Position numbers and translations under genes: made by a program. From Bog-950 sp044225825 (GTDB taxonomy: Bacteria; Bacteroidota; Bacteroidia; Chitinophagales; LD1), in NCBI GenBank assembly GCA_044225825.1, contig JBGAIB010000009.1:84263-148262 (forward strand): 64,000 nucleotides of DNA. The letters are read 5' to 3'. Each line of letters opens with the position of its first letter. The first letter of the stretch is position 1. Positions 43,302 to 51,718 of the stretch are shown here, one piece after another. The notes beneath the pieces are model-generated. The model had not been told where the DNA came from. It ran no database searches and worked only from the letters and a program-made list of their open reading frames with translations.

Positions 43302-45035
43302 TTAGGGCCGGGTAACGGCCGCCAATACCTGTGTTTCGCAAACCGAAGCGCGGGTAACGGGGTCGATAAATTTGAAATTCATTTTCGCCACTTTAAAAGC
43401 AGGCAGGCTGCTAATAACCGTTACTTGTAACCCCGCCTCTCTTAATTGCTGCAAGCCATTACCGGTAGTAATAACCAACGATTTTTTACCGGGGCTTACT
43501 ACCTGTCTCATTCGTTCGGTTTCCCAGATGGTTTCCAGCGGTGTGGCCCGGGCATAAAACACGGTGCTAAATTCGGGGGCATAGCCAAACGTATAATAAG
43601 GCTGGTTTTGTTGCAGTATGTAACGGCCAAAATGATTTTGTGGTTGGTAGGCTAACATAGCAGGAGACCACCATGTGCTGAATAGACAATTAAAAATCAG
43701 TATATAAAAGGCCGACAAAGGGATAAGGGTTTTGTAAGCAGTATTTAATACAAACGTGCCGGTTGTTTTTGCGGATATACGAATGCCTAACAGGTTTTTT
43801 GCTTTCTGTGCCAGGCGCAACAGGTAGCTTTGTAATTTATTGAATGGTTTAGCCCATACGAGGGCTAACCAGGTGCCTGCACCGAACAAGGCCAAAATCA
43901 TCAGTATATGTACCGTATCAAAAGTGCCAAAAGCAAACTGCAACGCAATTGCTAAGGGAAGCGTGGCAATAAGGGTAACTAATTGCAATGCTGTGAACCA
44001 GGACCGGACTTTAGGGTATTGCGATAACCCGATAAAAAAATTGGCCGCCAGTACCGCCCCTAAAGGATAAACCACAAAGGCATAGTGCGGTAGCTGGTAC
44101 TTACTAAGCATTAAGGAAAGTAACAGCAAGGTAAAACCATAGAGGCTTATCGTTTCGCGGCTGTAGGAGAGTAGGCCCTTGTTTTTGACAGCCTGCCACA
44201 GAGAGGTTAGCCAGCCACCGAACAAAAACAACGCCCAGGGCTGAAAAGCCCATGCGCTGGTATGCAGCAAAAAGAAAGTATCAGGGTGATTATTCCATTC
44301 GCTTTCGCCGGTGATGCGGCCGAAACTTTGTGTCCAGAAATAGAACCGGAGTCCTTTAACGCCAAACTGCTGATAAAGCCCGATGCACATTGGAGTTAAT
44401 AACAGCCCAACCAGTAAAAGCGCTAGAAGCAAGCGAAGGTCAAGGATCTTTTTCCACTGACCACTTAACAGGTAATGCGGTGCAATGGCCGCACCCAATG
44501 CAATTAAGGCAATGGGGCCTTTAGCCAATAAGCCAAGTGCCAAACCAAAACTACCGCCGATTAAATAAATGAAGCGCCTGTGCTGTAGATAGGCGGTCCA
44601 CTGCCAGATGGAAAAAATAACGGCCCCCATCAGCATGGTATCGGTGCGTACATCATTTGTTATTTGAAACATGGCCTGCGTAGTGGCCAGCATCAGGGCC
44701 GCTAGTTGTGCTACCTGTTCCGAATAAAATAGTGCTGAAAAACGATAGGTAGCGTAAATAGCCAGCAAAGCAAACAATAGCGATGGCAGCTTGTAACTGT
44801 AGTTGCTGATGCCGAACAGATAAAAACTAAGACTGTTCAGCCAAAACAATAAGGGAGGTTTATCCAGGTAATCGCGGCCAAGGTTGTGGACCTGCAAAAA
44901 GCTTTTAGTGGTAAGCATTTCCCAACTCATCTCGGCATACTGGGCTGCATCCACTTCCATTACATCCAGGCGCAGGTTAAGCAGGTAAACTACCAATGCC
45001 AATGCCAATAGGCTGTAAAACTGCCACCTGCTCAT
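43302..45035 (-). CDS. ArnT/PMT-like glycosyltransferase (GT-C fold)
   Basis: A 577-residue polytopic membrane protein. After the first TM helix comes the acidic motif DVMEVDAAQYAEMSWEM (Asp29), and the second loop has NDVRTDTMLMG, both hallmarks of dolichyl/undecaprenyl-phosphate sugar transferases. About 12 TM helices follow, then a soluble C-terminal domain with a WSPAMLAYQPQNHFG motif. It would transfer a sugar from a lipid carrier to lipid A, a polysaccharide or protein. Substrate cannot be told. It is convergent with the cupredoxin gene, 4 bp apart. Confidence 0.85.
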   Translation of the reverse strand: MSRWQFYSLLALALVVYLLNLRLDVMEVDAAQYAEMSWEMLTTKSFLQVHNLGRDYLDKPPLLFWLNSLSFYLFGISNYSYKLPSLLFALLAIYATYRFSALFYSEQVAQLAALMLATTQAMFQITNDVRTDTMLMGAVIFSIWQWTAYLQHRRFIYLIGGSFGLALGLLAKGPIALIALGAAIAPHYLLSGQWKKILDLRLLLALLLVGLLLTPMCIGLYQQFGVKGLRFYFWTQSFGRITGESEWNNHPDTFFLLHTSAWAFQPWALFLFGGWLTSLWQAVKNKGLLSYSRETISLYGFTLLLLSLMLSKYQLPHYAFVVYPLGAVLAANFFIGLSQYPKVRSWFTALQLVTLIATLPLAIALQFAFGTFDTVHILMILALFGAGTWLALVWAKPFNKLQSYLLRLAQKAKNLLGIRISAKTTGTFVLNTAYKTLIPLSAFYILIFNCLFSTWWSPAMLAYQPQNHFGRYILQQNQPYYTFGYAPEFSTVFYARATPLETIWETERMRQVVSPGKKSLVITTGNGLQQLREAGLQVTVISSLPAFKVAKMNFKFIDPVTRASVCETQVLAAVTRP

Positions 45036-45159
45036 GCCGTAAAGGAAACGGATAATTTTGTTTTAGGGTAGTGCCTTCGGGTTTTATGGTGCATTTGCAA
45101 TTTGCATTCGGTGATTTAAACCCGCCTATTCAGCTATTTTTACGGCAATAAAACGAACC

Positions 45160-47316
45160 ATGCATAAACTCTTCCTTACTCTATTGGTGTTGCTTTCCCT
45201 AACTACTTTTGCCGGGCAAAAACGAGCGGAGTGGCAAATTTTCGGTAGTAGCTATCTTTATTTTAACGAGCAAACCCAGGGCAGTAAAACACTAAAAACC
45301 GGATCGGTTTTCGATAGCCCTACTTCTACGGTAACGGATGTAGTGGTTGATAAAAACGGCAAAGCCTACCTGGCAACACCTGTCGGCCTTTATGTATTTG
45401 ACGGCAAAGAACTGACGCGTTTAACGATTAAAAGCCCGGCCATGGGTTCCAATATCCGCGCTTTGGATATGGATGCTTCGGGTAACTTATGGATTGGTAC
45501 CGATTGGGGACTGGTGGAATATGCCAACGGTAGAGCTGAAAGCTTTACCAAGGAGATGCCCGGCATGGAGGCCAAAATTGTACGCGATATTGAAATTGAT
45601 AAACAAGGACGTGTCTGGATTACCGGCTGGGCCAACGGATTTGGTGTAAAGCCGTCAGGCGTTTCGGTTTACGATGGTAAGGGCTGGACCAATTATAATA
45701 CAACGAACTCGCCGTTGCCTAAAGATTTTGTAGAAGACCTAACACTAGACACCAAAGGTAATTTGTGGATGTCGGTTGGCTATCAGGATGCAGGACTTGC
45801 CAAATACGACGGACAAAAATGGGAGATCATCAATACAGGAAATTCCGGCTTACCTACCAACATCGTACGTTCCATTGCTTCGGATGCTTCGGGCAATATG
45901 TATTTCGGCACACCTCAAGGGTTGGTAAAATACGACGGCAGTAACTGGACTACTATGAGTATGAACCAGCTATTCGCTAATTCGTTTCTAAATTTTTTAT
46001 CGCAGTTGCAAAGCCAACCGGATATTTCGGCGCTTGCCTGCGATGGTAGTGGCACTGTATGGATAGGTACCAAAGAAAGTGGCGTATACCGTTATACGCC
46101 GAGCAGTAACCAACAGATTACGTTGGATAATAGTCCGCTTACAAGCAATGCGGTGCGCAAAATTTATGTGGATCCTTCGAACCGGAAATGGTTTATGACG
46201 GGCAGTTGGTACGAAAACTGGAGCGACCGTTTTCTGGAAGAAAAGAGCAGCAATCAATTAGCCCTAACATTTCAAGGGGTGGTTAGCTACAAAGAGCCTG
46301 ATTATTTTTCGCACCCCGGCTGGGAGGTGATCAACATGTTTACCAGTGAGGTGCCGGCAAACGAGTATACCGCTATTGAGGTAGACAAGGATAATGTTAA
46401 ATGGATTACATCGCCAACGTATTTGTTGAAACTGGCCGATGGGCAAAAAATGGTTATGCTGAACAGTGGAACTGCGCAGCTGGGTGATCGCTTTAGCGGT
46501 CTGGCGCTGGGCAAGGATGGCGATTTATGGATTGCGACTAACATGAAGGGATTGATGCATTGTAAAAATGACGTGGTGGAGAAGGTGGATACCAAAAGCG
46601 GAAACATGGTGAATGGAATTTCGGTGGGACCGGACGGGCATGTATGGTTTGGCGGTAAAGGCGGATTAACGGAGTGGGATGGCACCACCGCTAAAGTGTA
46701 TGACGGCAAAAACTCGGGCATGACCGAGAAGGTGGTACAAAGTACTTATTGGGACAACAACGAAAAATTATGGATTGGTATGTATAAGGGGTTATTCTAT
46801 TACGATGGTACTACCTGGACGCAGTATGATAAAAAGAACGGCGGCTTAACCGGCACTTATGTGCGCAGTGTGTTGCAGTTGAAGAGTGGTGAGTATTGGG
46901 CCGGAACCCAAAAGGGCATCGGACAATCGAAGGACGGAAAAAACTGGACGATGGTGGAGAGTGTAAAAGAAGTGCCCTACTTTTCGGTGAACGTATTAAA
47001 AGAAGGACCTGACGGCTCGGTGTGGGTAGGTACGGACAACAAAGGCTTATTCCGTTATCTGAATGGCAACTGGACCGTATATACCGCTGCCAACAGCGGG
47101 TTATCGCACGATAATGTGCTGGATATTGCCTTTGATAAGGATGGCAGTTTGTGGCTGACGTTGGGACCGGATGCCGGTTTTGGCGAATTTGCCGGCTTTG
47201 GCAGTATGGGTTCGGCGCCTCCCGGAAGTAGCACTACACCTGATCCGGCAATCGAGATAAAGAAGAAAGCTAAAACATTTGATCCGGATGGAGCAGTGAT
47301 GCATATACGGTTATGA
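45160..47316 (+). CDS. Secreted beta-propeller protein (two-component regulator propeller repeats)
   Basis: A 718-residue protein with a signal peptide (MHKLFLTLLVLLSLTTFAG). The body is built of Reg_prop repeats of the type D-x-x-G-x-x-W-I-G-T (SGNLWIGTDWGLVEY, GSVWVGTDNKGLFRY, GTVWIGTKESGVYRY), at least a dozen, making one or two beta-propellers. Unlike hybrid regulators, no TM helix or kinase follows. The tail is short and charged, without a clear T9SS domain. It probably binds a ligand or carbohydrate at the surface. Function unknown. Confidence 0.85.
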   Translation: MHKLFLTLLVLLSLTTFAGQKRAEWQIFGSSYLYFNEQTQGSKTLKTGSVFDSPTSTVTDVVVDKNGKAYLATPVGLYVFDGKELTRLTIKSPAMGSNIRALDMDASGNLWIGTDWGLVEYANGRAESFTKEMPGMEAKIVRDIEIDKQGRVWITGWANGFGVKPSGVSVYDGKGWTNYNTTNSPLPKDFVEDLTLDTKGNLWMSVGYQDAGLAKYDGQKWEIINTGNSGLPTNIVRSIASDASGNMYFGTPQGLVKYDGSNWTTMSMNQLFANSFLNFLSQLQSQPDISALACDGSGTVWIGTKESGVYRYTPSSNQQITLDNSPLTSNAVRKIYVDPSNRKWFMTGSWYENWSDRFLEEKSSNQLALTFQGVVSYKEPDYFSHPGWEVINMFTSEVPANEYTAIEVDKDNVKWITSPTYLLKLADGQKMVMLNSGTAQLGDRFSGLALGKDGDLWIATNMKGLMHCKNDVVEKVDTKSGNMVNGISVGPDGHVWFGGKGGLTEWDGTTAKVYDGKNSGMTEKVVQSTYWDNNEKLWIGMYKGLFYYDGTTWTQYDKKNGGLTGTYVRSVLQLKSGEYWAGTQKGIGQSKDGKNWTMVESVKEVPYFSVNVLKEGPDGSVWVGTDNKGLFRYLNGNWTVYTAANSGLSHDNVLDIAFDKDGSLWLTLGPDAGFGEFAGFGSMGSAPPGSSTTPDPAIEIKKKAKTFDPDGAVMHIRL

Positions 47317-47456
47317 TCTAAGACTATGACCCTCCGGTTGTTAGTTCTGGCTACTGATTATTAAATGTATACCGGTGTAATTTTTTATTTGTTTTAGTTC
47401 ATATGTTGTGATCTTTCTGTACTTTTACAGTAATTAATTTACCCAAATCAAGCATT

Positions 47457-48584
47457 ATGAAAAAGCAAATTTTACTAAGCATGGCTTTGTGCATGTTGCT
47501 ATTAGCAATGAATGCCCAGGCTCCTGAAAATATGAACTATCAGGCTGTTGCACGTAATAGCAGTGGCAACGTATTAACTAACCAGGCGGTTGGTTTACGT
47601 TTTACTATTCGTACCGGTTCTGCAGGTGGCACGGTGGAATACCAGGAAACAGCTTCGGCTACTACCAATCAGTTCGGGTTGTTTACACATAACATTGGAA
47701 CGGGTACGGTTGTACAAGGAACGTTTAATGCTATCAGCTGGGGCAGCGAAAGCAAGTTTCTGGAAGTGGAAGTAGACCCTGCCGGTGGCAGCAGTTATAC
47801 CAGCATGGGCAATTCGCAAATGGCTAGTGTGCCTTATGCGCTATATGCGAAATCTTCGGGTGGTTTAAGTTTACCGTTAGACACCACAGTAAGTGCAGCA
47901 GCTGCGGTATTAAAACTAACCAATAGCCTGGCCACAGGTTCTACTACAGGTGTTTACGGTGCAGCGGCTTCAACTTCTAATGGCATAGGTGCAGCCGGCG
48001 GTGTTAGTGGCGTTGTAGGCGAAGTAACATCTACCACACCGGGCGGGTATTCTGCCGCGGTACGTGGTATTAACCGCGGAACTGCTGGTTTAGGTATTGG
48101 GGTAATAGGTTACCAGGCCGGTAGCGGATGGGGTGTATATGGCGAAACGCCAAGTGGATATGGTGTATACGGTTTAACTACGGCCAGCACAGGCTCTTCG
48201 GTAGGTGTGCGTGGCGAGACTTACAGCACCAGCGGCGTAGGCGTTGTGGCTAAATATTCGGGTACCGGCTTAGGCACTGCCCTTGAAATTGGCAACGGTG
48301 GTATTAAGGTGACCGGCACTAATAAGGCGGCTTTTGTACACACTGCTACACCTGCTAATAAGCTGAGTGCTAACGGAACTGATGTAGACAACGCTATGTG
48401 TAACGGCGACCCTAACTGCATACTGATTGTAACCCAAAAGTTGAACCCCAGTGGCATAGTTTATAATAACTCGCCGATTGGTGTTTACTATAACACCATC
48501 CGAACCAAGTGGGAAATATTTAATGAAAACAACGTAGCAATTCCTGATAATGCCCAGTTTAACGTACTGGTGATTAAGCAATAG
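47457..48584 (+). CDS. Secreted tail-fibre-like protein
   Basis: A 375-residue protein with a signal peptide (cleaved after LLAMNAQ). The N-terminal part ENMNYQAVARNSSGNVL, then KFLEVEVDPAGG and SVPYALYAKSS is common at the start of Bacteroidota surface proteins. The centre (~150-290) is Gly/Thr-rich with repeats of the VYGETPSGYGVYGLTT kind, suggesting a beta-solenoid or trimeric fibre. The end (NPSGIVYNNSPIGVYYNTIR, FNVLVIKQ) fits a DUF7452-like domain. Possibly an adhesin. A terminator follows at once. Confidence 0.75.
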   Translation: MKKQILLSMALCMLLLAMNAQAPENMNYQAVARNSSGNVLTNQAVGLRFTIRTGSAGGTVEYQETASATTNQFGLFTHNIGTGTVVQGTFNAISWGSESKFLEVEVDPAGGSSYTSMGNSQMASVPYALYAKSSGGLSLPLDTTVSAAAAVLKLTNSLATGSTTGVYGAAASTSNGIGAAGGVSGVVGEVTSTTPGGYSAAVRGINRGTAGLGIGVIGYQAGSGWGVYGETPSGYGVYGLTTASTGSSVGVRGETYSTSGVGVVAKYSGTGLGTALEIGNGGIKVTGTNKAAFVHTATPANKLSANGTDVDNAMCNGDPNCILIVTQKLNPSGIVYNNSPIGVYYNTIRTKWEIFNENNVAIPDNAQFNVLVIKQ

Positions 48585-48603
48585 AACTTTTAATGGCAGA
48601 TGA

Positions 48604-48635
48604 AGAGGCATTCCTTAGGGATGCCTCTTTTTTTA
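48604..48635 (+). terminator. Rho-independent terminator
   Basis: AGAGGCATTCC pairs with GGGATGCCTCT around TTA, with one G-T wobble, followed by a T-run. It sits 19 bp after the tail-like gene's stop codon. Confidence 0.9.
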
Positions 48636-48738
48636 TGTGCGGGCTTGTATATTTAACAAGTTGATTGCGAAGGAAAACCCGGCAATAATTGTCTGCACTT
48701 ATAACCCCGGATATCGGGTTTAACCAATTTAACCCTGC

Positions 48739-49944
48739 ATGAAAAAAGGACTCAGCCTGTTTGCTTTACTGTTTTTGCTTAGCATACTACGCGCGCAATC
48801 GCCAGAAATTACCTCCTGGATTTTGAATACTACCGGCCAAACCGGATATAATAGCTTACCTGCTAACGTGCAGACCGTGCAGTACAGTAACGATTATGTG
48901 TATGTAAGCTGCAGTTGTATACCAGGTTATAGTATTGGCCCCTGGGGCGGTAACCCTAACATACCCAGCAACCAAAACTTCGTTTACAAAATACCACGCC
49001 ACCCGCAGCAAAACACCGGTACAGCTACTGCTATAGGTTTGGGGCATATAGGTGTATGGACTAATGGTGTAAGCATATTTAACGTAAGCGATGCCCAGAG
49101 CTATAACAACCAGGGTATCTGGAACCGTAATGCGTATTTTTTTGAAGGGCAGGGTTTCGACAATTGCCTGGGGCATCCCCAACAACAGGGCGAATATCAT
49201 CACCATGTTAGTCCGGCCTGCTTATATGATGTAACCGATAGCATGCATCATTCGCCTATCATCGGATGGTCGTTTGACGGTTACCCGGTTTATGGAGCCT
49301 ACGGCTATGCGAATGCAGATGGCACCGGTGGTGTGAAGCGTATGCGGAGCAGCTATGTAGCCACTACAGTAAGCACCCGTACCAATGGCCCGGCGGTAAG
49401 TACGCAGTACCCCGTTGGTTGTTTTATTGAAGATTATACTTATACGCAAGGCGCAGGAGAACTGGATGAGCGTAATGGCCGTTTTTGTGTAACGCCAGAT
49501 TACCCCGGTGGTACATACGCCTATTTTGTTACAGTGGATGAAAACCTTACACCGGTTTATCCATACACTTACTTTGGTAGTTATTATGGGGTTGTGCCTG
49601 TAGGTAATACAGGCATGAACTCCGGCCATATTACTATCTCGGAAGCTACCACCACCTATGTGCCTACAACCGGAGTAGAGGAAATACCGGTGCGCAACCT
49701 GGCTATGGAACTAGTACCCAGCCCCGATAACCAGTTTATGTATGTATACATGGATGTAAACGCGCCCAATAATGTAACAGCAACCATATATGATATACAG
49801 GGTAACCTGTTGCAAAAACGCGAAAATCTTCAGCCCAGTATTGCTTATTCTTTTGACCTTAGCAGTTACCCGGCAGGCATGTATTTGTTTAACTTTGAAA
49901 CGGCTACACAAAAGATTACCCGGAAAGTGGTGAAGCCTAACTAA
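48739..49944 (+). CDS. YHYH-domain protein with T9SS sorting tail
   Basis: A 401-residue secreted protein (signal cleaved after LRA). The YHYH-type domain (~110-290) has HPQQQGEYHHHVSPACLYD, SPIIGWSFDGYPVYGAYGY and LDERNGRFCVTPDYPGGTYA, rich in His and aromatic residues that could bind metal. The C-terminus (~320-401) is a type A T9SS domain (TATIYDIQGNLLQKR, then SSYPAGMYLFNF), so it is displayed or released at the surface. It is first in an operon with mbnP-like and mbnH-like genes, 2 bp before the next. YHYH proteins are often found beside such pairs; a copper link is suspected. Confidence 0.88.
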   Translation: MKKGLSLFALLFLLSILRAQSPEITSWILNTTGQTGYNSLPANVQTVQYSNDYVYVSCSCIPGYSIGPWGGNPNIPSNQNFVYKIPRHPQQNTGTATAIGLGHIGVWTNGVSIFNVSDAQSYNNQGIWNRNAYFFEGQGFDNCLGHPQQQGEYHHHVSPACLYDVTDSMHHSPIIGWSFDGYPVYGAYGYANADGTGGVKRMRSSYVATTVSTRTNGPAVSTQYPVGCFIEDYTYTQGAGELDERNGRFCVTPDYPGGTYAYFVTVDENLTPVYPYTYFGSYYGVVPVGNTGMNSGHITISEATTTYVPTTGVEEIPVRNLAMELVPSPDNQFMYVYMDVNAPNNVTATIYDIQGNLLQKRENLQPSIAYSFDLSSYPAGMYLFNFETATQKITRKVVKPN

Positions 49945-49946
49945 AA

Positions 49947-50687
49947 ATGAAACTGTTCAAGCATTTATTTATAAGCACGGCAACCATAATGGTTGCTTTG
50001 CTTTTTACGGGCGCACATAAGGAGGAACTTCAATTGGTATTGCAGTTTAACCATGTGATAAACGGTCGTGCGCTGACACTTGACACAGCTACGTATTACA
50101 ACGCTTTAGCGCAACCGTATACAGTTACCAAGTTTAAATATTATATCAGTCAAATTACGCTTACGGATGTAAATGGCAAGGAATACCGCGATAGCGCCAG
50201 CTACCTGATTGATGAAGAAGCGCCGGAAAGCAAAAAAGTAGTGCTGCATTTGGTGCCACAGGCCAATTACAAACAGATCAGCTTTTTGATAGGAGTGGAT
50301 AGTTTGCGCAATTGCAGCGGTGCGCAGGAAGGCGCACTCGACCCCATGCATGGCATGTTCTGGACCTGGAACACCGGTTACATTTTTATGAAACTGGAGG
50401 GCCGTTCACCGGATTCAAAGGCAACAGCACATTTACTGGAATACCATATTGGAGGCTATAAGGCACCGGCTAACTCTATCCGGCGCGTTACCCTAAGTTT
50501 TTCTGCGGTAATTAATCCCCTTACTACAAATGGCTATACCATTTCTATAGATGCCGATGCGGGGGAGTTGTTGCAAACGCCAACTACGGTTGATTTTTGT
50601 AAGCTGCCGGCTGTTACTGACTTTCATAATGCCGAAATGCTGGCTGATAATTACAAGGATATGTTTCGGTTAAGTGATACGAAATGA
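49947..50687 (+). CDS. MbnP-like periplasmic protein
   Basis: A 246-residue exported protein (signal ~1-23). It has the MbnP-family layout, with LVLQFNHVINGRALTLDTATYYN at the start and the conserved block GALDPMHGMFWTWNTGYIFM (Trp139, Trp141) at the centre. Cys123 and Cys218 are the only cysteines after the signal. In characterised pairs the partner di-heme enzyme MbnH oxidises a Trp of MbnP to kynurenine, forming a copper site. Here the partner gene overlaps by 4 bp (ATGA). Whether the same Trp is modified here is not known. Lipoprotein signal absent. Confidence 0.85.
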   Translation: MKLFKHLFISTATIMVALLFTGAHKEELQLVLQFNHVINGRALTLDTATYYNALAQPYTVTKFKYYISQITLTDVNGKEYRDSASYLIDEEAPESKKVVLHLVPQANYKQISFLIGVDSLRNCSGAQEGALDPMHGMFWTWNTGYIFMKLEGRSPDSKATAHLLEYHIGGYKAPANSIRRVTLSFSAVINPLTTNGYTISIDADAGELLQTPTTVDFCKLPAVTDFHNAEMLADNYKDMFRLSDTK

Positions 50688-51718
50688 AACGGTGGAATAT
50701 AGGAGTGTTGGTATTGGTGGCTGCGCTTTGGCTGAGTTTTACAGCCGGGGATTACTTTGCCATTACAAAGCAAGATGTAGACCTGCAGGTGCCCAAAGGA
50801 TTTCCGAAACCATCCTACGATTTTAAGGGCAACAAGCTAAGGCCTGAGGTTTTTGTATTGGGGCGCAGGCTTTTTTACGATCCTATTCTTTCGCGCGATT
50901 ACAGTACCAGTTGTGCTACCTGCCATCAGCGTATTGCGGCCTTTGCTCATACCGATCATGCCTTAAGTCACGGGATTTATGCCAGCATTGGCAAGCGCAA
51001 CGTGCCTGCCTTGCAAAACCTGATTTGGAAGGATGCCTTTATGATGGATGGAGGGGTGAATAGTTTGGAAGTTCAACCGTTGAGCCCGATTACTAACCAC
51101 CTGGAAATGGATGAAGACCTGCCGCATCTGTTAACTAAGCTGCAGGCTGATACCAGTTATCCTGAATTGTTCAGGCAGGCGTTTGGTGATACAGTAATTA
51201 CGAGCAAACGCATGTTACAAGCTTTAACGCAGTTTATTGGCCTGATGATTACTGCAGATTCGAAGTATGATAAGTATACACGCGGCGAAGCAGCATTAAG
51301 TGAGCAGGAGTTGAGTGGGTTGAAGTTGTTCCGGATGCATTGCGCGGATTGCCATAGGGAGCCGCTTTTTACCGACAACAGTTATAGAAGCGTAGGATTA
51401 CCGCCTGATAGCTTGTTGAATGATTCGGGCCGTATTGTTATAACCGGCAAGGTTGAAGATTGTTACCGCTTTAAGGTGCCCTCGCTGCGTAATATTGAAA
51501 TGACCTCGCCGTATATGCACGACGGGCGTTTCCGTACGTTGCGGCAGGTGATGGACCATTATGGCAACGGTGCTTTTTACGAAGGTTACGATAAAGCCAT
51601 TGATAAAAACATTGGGCTGAATGATGCAGAGAAGAAGGATATCATCGCTTTTCTAAAAACACTGACAGATAAGACCTTCTTATACGACAGGCGCTTTGCT
51701 GATCCGAATTACCGTTAG
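50684..51718 (+). CDS. MbnH-like di-heme cytochrome c peroxidase
   Basis: A 344-residue exported protein with two heme c motifs, Cys77-x2-Cys80-His81 (CATCH) and Cys220-x2-Cys223-His224 (CADCH). The surrounding CcP pattern includes GKRNVPALQNLIW, LEVQPLSPITN and SPYMHDGRFRTL. MbnH-type enzymes form a bis-Fe(IV) state and oxidise a Trp in the MbnP partner encoded just upstream. Its start overlaps the MbnP stop (ATGA), implying matched production. Its stop overlaps the convergent jetC stop (TTAG, 51715-51718). Plain peroxidase activity is the alternative. Confidence 0.9.
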   Translation: MKRWNIGVLVLVAALWLSFTAGDYFAITKQDVDLQVPKGFPKPSYDFKGNKLRPEVFVLGRRLFYDPILSRDYSTSCATCHQRIAAFAHTDHALSHGIYASIGKRNVPALQNLIWKDAFMMDGGVNSLEVQPLSPITNHLEMDEDLPHLLTKLQADTSYPELFRQAFGDTVITSKRMLQALTQFIGLMITADSKYDKYTRGEAALSEQELSGLKLFRMHCADCHREPLFTDNSYRSVGLPPDSLLNDSGRIVITGKVEDCYRFKVPSLRNIEMTSPYMHDGRFRTLRQVMDHYGNGAFYEGYDKAIDKNIGLNDAEKKDIIAFLKTLTDKTFLYDRRFADPNYR

